Assembly: GCA_963830385.1 (NCBI GenBank)
Contig: CAWHMD010000006.1
Location: 372,001 to 436,000, forward strand
DNA from: Bog-532 sp963830385
GTDB lineage: Bacteria; Actinomycetota; Actinomycetes; Streptosporangiales; Streptosporangiaceae
Reading direction: 5' to 3'
DNA length: 64,000 bases
The notes beneath the pieces were generated by a model. That model was not told the DNA's origin. It saw nothing but the letters and a program-made list of their open reading frames with translations, and searched no databases. Of this stretch, positions 15,581 through 23,666 are shown one piece after another. The stretch's first letter is position 1, and each line of letters starts with the position of its first letter. Position numbers and translations under genes: made by a program.

Positions 15581-16525
15581 ATGACTCACGAACGGAGCGG
15601 GGCATTGATCCTTGTCATCGGGGGGCGCAGCAAGATCGGGGCGGCGCTGATCACCGACCTGCTGGACCGGGGTGAGCAGGTCCGGGTCCTGGTCCGGCCG
15701 GGCGAGGCAAGCGGGACGGGTGGGGCCAGCGGGCCGGGTGGGGCCAGCAGGCCGGGCGGGGCAAGCGGGGCGGCCGAAACCGTGACCGGCGACCTGGCCG
15801 ACGAGGGGTCGCTGGTCACGGCCATGGACGGGGTCGAGAAGGTGTTCCTGCTGTCCAGCCCGCACCCCGACGCGGTCCGCTGGCACCACAACGCCATCGA
15901 CGCGGCCCGCCGGAGCCGGGTTCAGCTGCTGGTCCGCAGCTCGATCCTCGGCGCCGATCGGGAGACGCCGGCCGAGTTCATCACCGCCCACACCGAGTGC
16001 GACCGCTACCTGGAATCGTCGGGCCTGCCCTACGTGATCGTGCGGCCCAACCTTTTCCTGCAGAACATCCCCGAGTCGACGATCCCGTCGATCGACGGGT
16101 CCGGGACCTTCTACGCCGACGCCGGCCAGGCCCGGATCAGCATGGTGGACACCGGCGACGTGGCCGCGGTGGCCGCCGTTGCCCTCACCGAACCAGGTCA
16201 CGCCGGTGCGGGCTACGACGTGACCGGCCCGGAAGCCCTGTCCTACGCCGATGTCGCCGCCCAGCTGACCGAGACGATGGGCCGCCCGATCAGCTACGTC
16301 GACGTGCCCGATGACGCCGTTCGCCAGGCTCTGCTGGACGCCGGGCTGACCGCGTGGTTCGCCGGCGCCCTCATCGGCCTGTACCAGGACTACCGGCGTT
16401 CAGGCCCGGACGGTTACGCCGCCCAGGTCACCGGCACGGTCGCGGAGCTCACCGGCCGGGCCCCGCGGTCGCTGGGCGACCTGCTGGCCGGAACGGCCGG
16501 AACGGCCGGAACTGCACCCGGGTGA
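15581..16525 (+). CDS. NmrA/NAD(P)H-azoreductase-like SDR family protein
   Basis: About 314 aa of the atypical SDR (NmrA, QOR2-like) group. The Rossmann motif is modified (LVIGGRSKIGAALITDLL), followed by VVRSSILGAD and the YVIVRPNLFLQNIPES substrate segment. Residues about 40-65 are a GASGPGGASRPGGASGA insertion encoded by 18-bp repeats, and the C-terminus ends in repeated GTAGTAGT. ATG at 15581 is used; a TTG 21 bp upstream is possible. Likely an NAD(P)H-dependent reductase or redox sensor controlled by the divergent LysR protein. Confidence 0.8.
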   Translation: MTHERSGALILVIGGRSKIGAALITDLLDRGEQVRVLVRPGEASGTGGASGPGGASRPGGASGAAETVTGDLADEGSLVTAMDGVEKVFLLSSPHPDAVRWHHNAIDAARRSRVQLLVRSSILGADRETPAEFITAHTECDRYLESSGLPYVIVRPNLFLQNIPESTIPSIDGSGTFYADAGQARISMVDTGDVAAVAAVALTEPGHAGAGYDVTGPEALSYADVAAQLTETMGRPISYVDVPDDAVRQALLDAGLTAWFAGALIGLYQDYRRSGPDGYAAQVTGTVAELTGRAPRSLGDLLAGTAGTAGTAPG

Positions 16526-16615
16526 TGCGAGACGAAGAGGACAGCCAGCTTTTCTTGCCACCCCCCGTGATCGATCTGTGATGACTTAGCGATCTGCCGG
16601 GGCCAGGCTCCAGAC

Positions 16616-17206
16616 ATGAATCAGCTGGGGGGATGGCCGGGCCTGAGCCAGGCGGTGCGCCGCCGGCCGGTCGTGTGGGCGGGGATCGTCGTGGCCGTCC
16701 TCGCGGTGGCGGCCATAATCGCGGCCGCCCTGAGCGGTGGTGGCGGCCAGGCGACCGCGGCGAAGGCGACCGCGAAGCCGCAACCGGGCGTCATCACGGT
16801 CGACGACGTGGGCCACCCCCTCGACGCCAAGGTCCTGACGGTCGCGCGGGATATCCTCGCCGGTGCCCGGGCCCGCAACCGCGCCGCGCTCGACCGGCTG
16901 CTCATCCCGGCCGCTCCCGCTCCCCTCGGGCCCGCCGCCCTCAACAAGGTCCTCGCCCAGCCCGGCACCTACGCGCAGATCATCGCGGTCCTGACCACGA
17001 CCCACGGTGCCTCACAGAACGGCTTCACCATCTGGCCCGGTTTCGTCCTGGCGGGAACGAGCGGCGCCGTCGACGCGGCCGACGCCAAGGCGCTCGGGGC
17101 CGACACGGGCCAGCAGTACCCGGGGATCTCGATCACCATTGGTGCCAGCGATACCGGGAAACCGTACGTCCCTAGACTCGTCTCGATCACCCACAACGTC
17201 CCGTAG
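16616..17206 (+). CDS. Hypothetical membrane-anchored protein
   Basis: A 196-aa protein with one N-terminal transmembrane helix (VVWAGIVVAVLAVAAIIAA, residues 20-38) and an exported domain of about 150 residues. The domain has ALDRLLIPAAP and a C-terminal YPGISITIGASD and looks like a small extracellular alpha+beta domain. No RBS-coupled neighbour; the next gene starts 40 nt downstream. I do not recognise the family. Confidence 0.55.
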   Translation: MNQLGGWPGLSQAVRRRPVVWAGIVVAVLAVAAIIAAALSGGGGQATAAKATAKPQPGVITVDDVGHPLDAKVLTVARDILAGARARNRAALDRLLIPAAPAPLGPAALNKVLAQPGTYAQIIAVLTTTHGASQNGFTIWPGFVLAGTSGAVDAADAKALGADTGQQYPGISITIGASDTGKPYVPRLVSITHNVP

Positions 17207-17246
17207 CCAGCTCCATCACCGGGACCGATACCGGGAACGAGGCCCG

Positions 17247-18206
17247 ATGGCACTGTCTTACGACCCGCAGATCGCCGCGGCGATGGCCCTGCAGATTGCC
17301 CAGAGCGCAAAGGTCGCGCCGCCGCCCGTCGGCGACTGGCAGACCCGGCGGGCCAACGCGGCGCTGACGATGCCGGGGCGGTTCGCCAAGCTGCCCGACT
17401 CCGACCGGGTCGTCAGCCAGGACTTCAGGCTGACCCGCGACGATGGCGAGGAGCTGCTGCTGCGCTGGTACGAGCCGCCGGGCCGGGTCGGTCCGGGCGC
17501 CGCGCTGTACATCCACGGCGGCGGGATGATCATGGGAAGCATCGCGCTGTACGACCGGGCCATCGCCTCCTACGCCGGCGGCAGCGGGGTGCCGATGCTG
17601 GCGGTGGACTACCGGCTGGCCCCCGAGCACCCGCACCCGGTCCCGGTCGAGGACTGCTACGCGGCCCTGGTCTGGCTGGCCGAGCACGCGGCCGAGCTGG
17701 GGGCCGATCCGGCCAGGATCGGGATCATGGGTGACAGCGCGGGCGGCGGCCTGGCCGCGGCCACCACCCGGGTCGCGCACGAGCGGGGCGGGCCCGCGCT
17801 GACCCGGCAGATCCTCATCTACCCGATGCTCGACGACCGGACCACGGTGCCCGACCCGGAGCTCGCCGGGCTGGCCACCTGGAACTACGACGACAACATC
17901 ACCGGCTGGACGGCCCTGCTCGGCGACCGCGCGGGCGGCCCCGACGTGCCCTGGTCGGCGGCCCCGGCCCGGGCCATCAGCCCGGCCGACCTGGCTGGCC
18001 TGCCGCCGGCCTACATCGAGGTCGGCGAGCTGGACATCTTCCGGGCCGAGGACGCCGCCTACGCCGCCGCGCTGTCCGCCGCCGGGGTGTCGGCCGAATT
18101 CCACCTGCACCCGGGCTGCCCGCACGGGTTCGAGACCCCCGGGATGGCCACCGACGTCGGAATCCGGGCCCGCGCGGACCGGATCCGGGCGCTGCGCAGC
18201 ATCTGA
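17247..18206 (+). CDS. Hormone-sensitive lipase (HSL) family esterase
   Basis: A 319-aa alpha/beta hydrolase with the HSL oxyanion motif YIHGGGMIMGS (about residue 92), nucleophile elbow MGDSAGGGLA (about residue 163), acid in VGELDIFRAED (about residue 265) and histidine in CPHGFE (about residue 296); DYRLAPEHPHP is also family-typical. Complete catalytic triad, so active esterase/lipase/deacetylase is expected. A long upstream frame is a shadow; the ATG at 17247 follows GGAACGAGG. Confidence 0.9.
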   Translation: MALSYDPQIAAAMALQIAQSAKVAPPPVGDWQTRRANAALTMPGRFAKLPDSDRVVSQDFRLTRDDGEELLLRWYEPPGRVGPGAALYIHGGGMIMGSIALYDRAIASYAGGSGVPMLAVDYRLAPEHPHPVPVEDCYAALVWLAEHAAELGADPARIGIMGDSAGGGLAAATTRVAHERGGPALTRQILIYPMLDDRTTVPDPELAGLATWNYDDNITGWTALLGDRAGGPDVPWSAAPARAISPADLAGLPPAYIEVGELDIFRAEDAAYAAALSAAGVSAEFHLHPGCPHGFETPGMATDVGIRARADRIRALRSI

Positions 18207-18235
18207 CCAGCCGGGCTGAACGAGAGGACGCCAGC

Positions 18236-18466
18236 ATGGCCGGACAGGGTGCGCCCTGGCCCAAGCAGGGACCCGCTTCGTACTTCCCGTCGATCGAGAA
18301 GAAGTACGGGCGCTCGATCGCGGACTGGCAGCAGATCATCGCCGGCTGCGGGCTGGACAAGCACATGGCCATCGTGGGGTACCTGAAGTCCGAGCACGGC
18401 ATGGGTCACGGCCACGCCAACGCGCTGGTGGGCTGGACGCTCGCCGGCAACGTCGCCAAGCCCTGA
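18236..18466 (+). CDS. DUF4287 domain protein
   Basis: A 76-aa protein made of one DUF4287 domain: YFPSIEKKYGRSIADWQQII and KSEHGMGHGHANALVGWTLA are hallmark segments. The gene is 29 nt after the esterase, with GAGAGGA upstream of its ATG, so probably co-transcribed. The domain also occurs fused to DUF5655; its biochemical role is unknown. Confidence 0.85.
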   Translation: MAGQGAPWPKQGPASYFPSIEKKYGRSIADWQQIIAGCGLDKHMAIVGYLKSEHGMGHGHANALVGWTLAGNVAKP

Positions 18467-18510
18467 CTCCATGTACCTCGATATGGGACTGACTGACCGG
18501 CTGATACGGC

Positions 18511-19425
18511 TCACACGTGGGCGGCCGAGGCGAGATCGGCGGCGGACTCGGTGAGGGCAGTCAGAAGAGCGCTGGTGGCGGCGGTGGGCTGGCGGCGGGC
18601 GCTGATGGCGGCGGACAGACGCCAGGCCAGCCGGGGGTCGTCGGCCGGCACGGCCAGCACGCCGGGATGGCCGCCGGTGAGGGCGGAGGCGGGCAGCAGG
18701 GTGGTGCCGAAGCCGTTCTCGATCAGCTTCAGCATCAGCGTGTAGTCGGCGACCTCGATGGCGGCCGGGCTGGGGCCGAGGACGGCCTCGACGGCGGCGC
18801 GGACGCCCCAGCCGGGCGGGAACCGGAGGACGTCCTCCCCGGCCAGGTCGGCCGCGGTCACCCGGGAGCGGCGGCCGAGCGGGTGATCTTCGGGGCAGGC
18901 GAACACTAGCGGCTCGCGGACCAGCGGGCTGAGCAGGACCCCGCGCGACCCGCGGGCCGGCCCGGGACCGTCCGGGCCGGCGGTCAGCGCGATGTCCATG
19001 GTGCCGTCGGCGACCGCCTGCAGGTTCCCCGACGAACCGGTGATCGACTGGCGGAGCTGGACGATGACGCCGGGGTGCCGGTCGCGCAGGCCGGCCAGCA
19101 CCGAGCCCAGATCGAGCGGGCCGGTGTGCAGCGTGCAGCCGAGGATGACGGTGCCGGTGACCCGGCCGGACACCGCTGCTACCTCGTCGCGGGTCGCCTG
19201 CACGGCCTCGAGGATCCGGCGGGCGCCGGCCTCCAGCGCCCGCCCGTGCCCGGTGACGGCGACCGGCGTCACCGACCGGTCGAACAGCGTGACCCCGAGC
19301 TCGTGCTCGAGACGGGCGACGGCGCTCGACATGGCCGACTGGACGATGTGCACCTCGCGGGCGGCGGCGGTGAAGCTCCCGGTCCGGCAGCAGACCAGGA
19401 AGTACTCCAGGTCGCGGTTCTCCAC
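18511..19425 (-). CDS. LysR family transcriptional regulator
   Basis: A 304-aa LTTR with the helix-turn-helix at residues 1-62 (LEYFLVCCRTGSFTAAAREV, VQSAMSSAVARLEHEL) and an effector-binding domain starting near residue 90 (GTVILGCTLHTG). It is divergent from the DUF1275 gene across an AT-rich 100-bp spacer, which makes that membrane protein its likely target. Confidence 0.9.
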   Translation of the reverse strand: MENRDLEYFLVCCRTGSFTAAAREVHIVQSAMSSAVARLEHELGVTLFDRSVTPVAVTGHGRALEAGARRILEAVQATRDEVAAVSGRVTGTVILGCTLHTGPLDLGSVLAGLRDRHPGVIVQLRQSITGSSGNLQAVADGTMDIALTAGPDGPGPARGSRGVLLSPLVREPLVFACPEDHPLGRRSRVTAADLAGEDVLRFPPGWGVRAAVEAVLGPSPAAIEVADYTLMLKLIENGFGTTLLPASALTGGHPGVLAVPADDPRLAWRLSAAISARRQPTAATSALLTALTESAADLASAAHV

Positions 19426-19455
19426 CCGCCCAGGCTAAGCCCGCAGCGCGGTATC

Positions 19456-19492
19456 CATCAAAAAAATCGATGCTTTTTATTAAAAATGATCG
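19456..19492. promoter_or_regulatory. AT-rich divergent promoter region
   Basis: A stretch of about 37 bp of A/T runs, including ATCGATGC and TTTTTATTAAAAA (near-palindromic), stands out sharply in this GC-rich DNA between the divergent LysR and DUF1275 genes. It is the expected location of both promoters and the LysR site. Confidence 0.45.
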
Positions 19493-19528
19493 TTGGACAC
19501 GATGACGGGATGCGCCGATCCTGGAGAC

Positions 19529-20269
19529 ATGAGCGCACCGATCCTGGCCGGCATCCGCGACACGTTCCTGCCCGACCGCACCGGCCGGCACGGCCCGCTG
19601 CCGCCCCTGCTGGTCAGCATGACGCTGGTCACCGGCCTGGTCGACAGCTTCAGCTACCTGGTCCTGGGTCACGTGTTCGTGGCCAACATGACCGGCAACG
19701 TGGTGTTCCTGGGCTTCGCGCTGGCCGGCGCGCCCGGCTTCTCGATCGCCGCCTCGCTGGTGGCGATGGCGGCCTTCGCGGCCGGGGCGTTGCTCGGCGG
19801 GCGGCTCGGCACCCGGTACCGGGAGCACCGGGCCCGGCTGCACAGCACCGCCGCCGTCGCCCAGGCCGGGTTCGTCGCGGTCGCGGTCATCCTCGCGGCG
19901 GTCAGCGGCCGGGCGCCCGCTCCCGGTTACCGGTACGCGCTCATCGCGGTGCTCGGCATCTCGATGGGCATCCAGAACGCGTCGGCCCGGACGCTGGCGG
20001 TCCCCGACCTCACGACCACCGTGCTCACCCTGACCATCACCGGTATCGCGGCCGACAGCGCGCTGGCCGGCGGCCCGGGGTCCAGGGCCTGCCGCCGGCT
20101 CGTCTCGATCGCCGCCATGCTGGCCGGCGCCCTGCTCGGCGCGGTCCTGATCCGGCACGCGGAGGCGTTCATCCCGCTGGCCATCGCCCTGGCCACCATC
20201 GCGGCCGGTGCGGCGGTGAGCTACCGGACCGGGCGCTCGGACTCGCCCTGGCTGCACCCCCAGAGCTGA
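19529..20269 (+). CDS. DUF1275 (YoaK-like) membrane protein
   Basis: A 246-aa protein with about six transmembrane helices. The family-defining first half GLVDSFSYLVLGHVFVANMTGNVV (partly quoted: LVLGHVFVANMTGNV) and the middle GISMGIQNASARTLAVPD with TTTVLTLTITG are present. RBS CTGGAG lies 5 nt before the ATG. DUF1275 proteins are inner-membrane proteins of unknown transport function. Regulated probably by the divergent LysR protein. Confidence 0.9.
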   Translation: MSAPILAGIRDTFLPDRTGRHGPLPPLLVSMTLVTGLVDSFSYLVLGHVFVANMTGNVVFLGFALAGAPGFSIAASLVAMAAFAAGALLGGRLGTRYREHRARLHSTAAVAQAGFVAVAVILAAVSGRAPAPGYRYALIAVLGISMGIQNASARTLAVPDLTTTVLTLTITGIAADSALAGGPGSRACRRLVSIAAMLAGALLGAVLIRHAEAFIPLAIALATIAAGAAVSYRTGRSDSPWLHPQS

Positions 20270-20277
20270 CCAGCCGG

Positions 20278-20562
20278 TCAGGCGAGGGCGATGTCGGAGG
20301 GGTGCTGGGCCAGCGGCGTGACCTGGATCTCCATGTAGGGGAAGAGCGGCAGGTTCCACAGGATGTCGTGCAGTTCCTCGTGGCTGTCGACCTCGAAGAT
20401 GCTCAGGTTCGAGAACTGGCCGACCAGGCGCCAGATGTGCGGCCACTTGCCCGCGCGCTGGAGCTCATGGCTGTAGGCCTTCTCCCGGGCCAGCGTGTCG
20501 GCCCGGATCCCGGGATCCAGGTCGGGGGGCAGGTGCACGTCCATCGTCACCGCGAACAGCAC
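20278..20562 (-). CDS. Muconolactone delta-isomerase-like protein
   Basis: A 94-aa single-domain protein matching the muconolactone isomerase family in length and layout: LFAVTMDVHLPPDLDP at the start, REKAYSHELQRAGKW in the first helix, SIFEVDSHEELHDILWNLPLFP in the middle and a C-terminal beta strand. In the beta-ketoadipate route it converts muconolactone to the enol-lactone. Directly upstream on the same strand is the decayed 3' end of a catechol 1,2-dioxygenase, which supports a former cat operon here. Confidence 0.75.
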   Translation of the reverse strand: MLFAVTMDVHLPPDLDPGIRADTLAREKAYSHELQRAGKWPHIWRLVGQFSNLSIFEVDSHEELHDILWNLPLFPYMEIQVTPLAQHPSDIALA

Positions 20563-20574
20563 GACATCTCCTCC

Positions 20575-20718
20575 TCAGGCGGGGTCCAGTACGTAGTCAT
20601 ACTCCACGTCGACGCCGCGGCCGTCGGCGGCGGGCTTCGGGTCCAGCATCAGTTCCGGCTTGACCGCCGAGGCGATGTCGTCGTCGTTGGCGGAGCTCCA
20701 TCGCCGCAGGCTAACCCA
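20575..20718 (-). pseudogene. C-terminal remnant of a catechol 1,2-dioxygenase
   Basis: No start codon fits, but the minus strand reads RRWSSANDDDIASAVKPEL and then a segment ending YDYVLDPA before TGA (20575-20577). The DD(V/I)ASAVKPEL...YDFVLDPA ending is characteristic of intradiol catechol dioxygenases. Only about 45 residues survive; the rest has been replaced by the sigma factor gene whose stop is at 20723. It sits 13 nt upstream of the muconolactone isomerase-like gene, the usual catA-catC adjacency. Confidence 0.6.
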
Positions 20719-20722
20719 CGCG

Positions 20723-21730
20723 TTACCGGCTCGGTAGCGAGCGCGGGAGCCCGAACCAGGGCAGCATGTCGTTGTCGAACCGGGTCATGGCGCCGATCCG
20801 GCCGCCGTCCAGGGTGAGAACGTAAAGGCCGGTCCCGTGGCTGGTGCCGTCGGTCGCGCGCAGGTAGGCCCCGAACGCGGGCTGGCCGTTCGCCCGGGCC
20901 GGGATCAGCTCGAACCGGCGGCCGGCGCCGAAGATGCGGCCGCAGAAGCGGGCGGCCAGGTCGCGGCCCTCGTACTCGAACGGCATCGGCGGCATCGAGA
21001 CGAAGACGTCGTCGGTCAGCAGGTCCACCAGCGCGCCGAGATCGGCCGACTCCCAGGCGCGGACGAACCTCGCCACGATCGCGTCTTCGGCGTCCGAGCC
21101 GGGGGCCGGCGGCTGGCGGACGGCCTGCCCGGGATACCGGCGCTGCAGGGTGGCGCGGGCGCGCTTGAGGGCGCTGTTGACCGAGTCCACGCTCGAGTCG
21201 AGCAGGCCGGCCACCTCGCGGGCGCGGAACCCGAGCACGTCCCGCAGGACCAGCACCGCGACCTGGCGGGGCGGCAGCGCCTGGAGCGCGGCGATGAAGG
21301 CCAGCGAGACCGATTCGGCCCGCTCGTAGCGGGCCTCCGGCCCGGGCGGCGGGTCGGTCACCGCTTCGAGCAGCGTGTCCGGGTACGGCTCGAGCCAGAC
21401 GACCTCGCCCAGCCGGGTCGGCTCGGGCGGTTCGACGTGGGGCACGTCCCACTCCCGGGCCCGGCGCCGGGCGGCCGCGCGGCGGGCGTTGAGGCACCGG
21501 TTGGTGGCGATCCGGTACAGCCAGGTCCGCACCGAGGCGCGCTGCTCGAAGCCGCCCAGGCCCTGCCAGGCGGCCAGCAGCGTGTCCTGCAGGGCGTCCT
21601 CGGCGTCGTGCAGCGAGCCAAGCATCCGGTAGCAGTGCAGCCGCAGCTCCGCCCGGTACGGCTGGATCAGGACCTGGAACGCGTCATCGTCCCCGGCCCG
21701 CGCCTTCGCGACCAGTTCGCCGGTCATCAT
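20723..21730 (-). CDS. ECF sigma factor with C-terminal SnoaL-like domain (SigG-like)
   Basis: A 335-aa sigma-70 family protein: region 2 at about residues 15-80 (YRAELRLHCYRMLGSLHDAE, then RTWLYRIATNRCLN), region 4 at about 145-200 (ALPPRQVAVLVLRDVLGF, SVDSVNSALKRARATLQ) and an NTF2/SnoaL domain after residue 215 (MPPMPFEYEGRDLAARF). This architecture matches ECF factors that carry their own regulatory domain instead of an anti-sigma factor. The ATG at 21730 has AAGGGA upstream. Targets unknown. Confidence 0.85.
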   Translation of the reverse strand: MMTGELVAKARAGDDDAFQVLIQPYRAELRLHCYRMLGSLHDAEDALQDTLLAAWQGLGGFEQRASVRTWLYRIATNRCLNARRAAARRRAREWDVPHVEPPEPTRLGEVVWLEPYPDTLLEAVTDPPPGPEARYERAESVSLAFIAALQALPPRQVAVLVLRDVLGFRAREVAGLLDSSVDSVNSALKRARATLQRRYPGQAVRQPPAPGSDAEDAIVARFVRAWESADLGALVDLLTDDVFVSMPPMPFEYEGRDLAARFCGRIFGAGRRFELIPARANGQPAFGAYLRATDGTSHGTGLYVLTLDGGRIGAMTRFDNDMLPWFGLPRSLPSR

Positions 21731-21872
21731 CGCATCCCTTCCCCGTGGCGGCCCTTTCTGAGTATGGACACCGGCCGGGCCGCGAACTGGGCGGTGCCCG
21801 GACGCCCAGTCCGGCCGGGGCCGCGGTGTCTGCACCAGTGACAGCACATCAGCTTCGAAAGGGAGCACCGGC

Positions 21873-22439
21873 ATGGGAACGATCGTCGTCTTCGAGAACA
21901 TCTCCCTGGACGGGGTCACGCAGGACCCGACCGCCGAGGAAGGATTCGGCCGCGTCAACTGGCTCGACAACCTCAGCGCGGCCGACCGCGAAGCGTGGGA
22001 CGAGCTCATCCTCAGCGACGCGCTGGACGCGCAGGCCCTGCTGCTGGGACGGCGCAGCTATGAGTTCTTCGGCGCGCGGTATCCGCAGCGCTCGGGCAAG
22101 CTGGCGGACACGATGAACGGCTTGCCCAAGTACGTCATCTCGGCCACCCTGACCGACCCCGGCTGGGGCGACACGACCGTGCTGCCGGGCGACGTCGTGG
22201 CCGCGGTGTCCGCGCTCAGGCAGCGCGTGGACGGGCAGGTCCGGGTCTACGCCAGCTCCCGGCTGGTACCCGTCCTGCTGGCGAACGACCTGGTCGACGA
22301 GCTGCGGCTGGCGATCTTCCCGCTGGTGATCGGGGCCGGCGACCGTCCGTTCGGCCCGGTCGGCGGCCCGAAGTCGCTGCGGCTGGCCGGTGTCCGCACC
22401 GTCGGCGACGCTCTCGCGCACCTGACCTACCGCCGGTGA
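21873..22439 (+). CDS. Dihydrofolate reductase-like (RibD C-terminal) family protein
   Basis: A 188-aa protein of the dihydrofolate reductase/RibD-C fold: N-terminal IVVFENISLDGVTQDP, LLGRRSYEFFGARYP (about residue 57) and the C-terminal ELRLAIFPLVIGAGDRPFG. GAAAGGGAG precedes the ATG. It is divergent from the sigma factor gene. Such proteins are NADPH-dependent reductases of unknown substrate and often sit beside ECF factors with SnoaL domains, so it may be a member of that regulon. Confidence 0.85.
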   Translation: MGTIVVFENISLDGVTQDPTAEEGFGRVNWLDNLSAADREAWDELILSDALDAQALLLGRRSYEFFGARYPQRSGKLADTMNGLPKYVISATLTDPGWGDTTVLPGDVVAAVSALRQRVDGQVRVYASSRLVPVLLANDLVDELRLAIFPLVIGAGDRPFGPVGGPKSLRLAGVRTVGDALAHLTYRR

Positions 22440-22557
22440 GCGCGGCCGGGCCGGACTCCAAGATCACTAATTACCGGATTCAATCCCGCCGGCCAGGTGG
22501 CCCGTAGTAAATACCGCAGTGGAGCGGGCTCGCCGGTCAAGGAGGATTCAGCGGGAG

Positions 22558-22992
22558 ATGAACGTCGCCGCCTTGTTCGCCTGGGTGCTCACGGTCTTCG
22601 GTGGTTTCATCCTGCTGATGATCTGGATCATCGAGTACGACCGCGAGTTCCAGAGCACGGTGGCGACCCGGCTGCCGGTCCCGGTGATATCCGTGCACGC
22701 CCTGCTGGCGGTGGGCGGCCTGATGCTGTGGTTCGCCTACATCCTGGTCGACCAGGATCGGCTGGCCTGGGCCTCGGTCGCCATCCTGGCGGTGGTCGCG
22801 ACGCTGGGGCTGGTGATGGCGGCGCGCTGGGTCCGCGTGTACCGGCGCTTCGCCAAGCCCGGCCCGTCAATGGCCAACAAGAAGTCGGTACCGCCGGAAC
22901 GGAACTTCCCGCTGCCGGTCGTCATCGGCCACGGCCTGCTGGCCGTCGTGACGATCGTGCTGGTGCTGGTGACCACGCTGGGCAACTCCTGA
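22558..22992 (+). CDS. Hypothetical four-TM membrane protein
   Basis: A 144-aa protein with four hydrophobic segments: residues about 5-25 (LFAWVLTVFGGFILLMIWII), 45-65, 70-92 and 120-142, connected by a basic loop (RRFAKPGPSMANKK). The ATG at 22558 has GGAGG 12 nt upstream; a GTG at 22519 would add a basic leader. No family recognised. Confidence 0.55.
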   Translation: MNVAALFAWVLTVFGGFILLMIWIIEYDREFQSTVATRLPVPVISVHALLAVGGLMLWFAYILVDQDRLAWASVAILAVVATLGLVMAARWVRVYRRFAKPGPSMANKKSVPPERNFPLPVVIGHGLLAVVTIVLVLVTTLGNS

Positions 22993-23028
22993 CTGGGCGG
23001 CCCGGAAGCGGGCGGCGCGGGAGGCGCG

Positions 23029-23058
23029 ACACGACTACTCAAATTTGAGTAGTCGTGT
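23029..23058. promoter_or_regulatory. 30-bp perfect palindrome, PadR operator
   Basis: The sequence around the centre CTCAAATTTGAG is perfectly self-complementary over all 30 bp (arms run from ACACGAC at 23029 to GTCGTGT ending 23058). It lies 11 bp before the chosen PadR GTG and overlaps an alternative GTG at 23055, so the operator decides the start in favour of 23070. Confidence 0.8.
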
Positions 23059-23069
23059 TTACTGGCGGG

Positions 23070-23666
23070 GTGAACCCTACGAGGCTGTTCGTGCTGGGCG
23101 CGCTGGCCCGGCACGGGCCGATGTACGGCCACCAGATCCGCCGGGGCGCCCGGATGGACCGGGCCGATCTGTGGTCCGACGTCCGGCCGGGCTCGCTGTA
23201 CGGCGCGCTGCACCGGCTCGCGGCCGAGGGGCTGATCGAGCCGGTGCGCACCGAGCAGTCCGGCCACCTGCCCGCCCGCACGGTGTACGCGATCACCGCC
23301 GAAGGCCACCGTGAGCTGCGGACGCTGCGGGCGGAGGCGCTGGCCGAGGTGGGGCTGCGGCCCGACCCGGTCGACCTGGCCCTGGTCATGAGCAGCGATC
23401 TGGACGACGACGTGCTGCGCGGGTACGTCGAGGACCGGATCCGGGCGCTGGACGCCCAGGCGGCCGCGCACGTCCACCAGGGCGAGCGGGCCTGGCCGGA
23501 CCAGACGGTGGCCGACGACCTGGTGGTGGCGCACGCTCGGCTGCGGATCGAGGCGGAGCTCGCCTGGCACCGGATGGTCCTGGACCGGGTGGGCAAGCTG
23601 ACCGCGGACAGCCCGGCCGCGGGCACCGGGCCGGCCGCGGGCACCCGGCCGGAGGCGGGCCGGTGA
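23070..23666 (+). CDS. PadR family transcriptional regulator
   Basis: A 198-aa regulator with the PadR winged helix at residues 1-80 (RLFVLGALARHGPMYGHQI, DVRPGSLYGALHRLAAEGLI, RTVYAITAEGHREL) and a helical C-terminal domain (Vir_C-like, about residues 95-175). The tail is an Ala/Gly/Pro repeat. Its stop overlaps the start of a peptide deformylase gene (GTGA), so repressor and deformylase are one operon under the 30-bp palindrome. A phenolic or drug-like ligand would be typical for PadR. Confidence 0.9.
   Translation: MNPTRLFVLGALARHGPMYGHQIRRGARMDRADLWSDVRPGSLYGALHRLAAEGLIEPVRTEQSGHLPARTVYAITAEGHRELRTLRAEALAEVGLRPDPVDLALVMSSDLDDDVLRGYVEDRIRALDAQAAAHVHQGERAWPDQTVADDLVVAHARLRIEAELAWHRMVLDRVGKLTADSPAAGTGPAAGTRPEAGR

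Noticed and set aside
18059..20446. 795-aa minus-strand open frame overlapping LysR and DUF1275 genes
   Set aside because: No recognisable domain; it is antisense or out of frame with well-supported genes.
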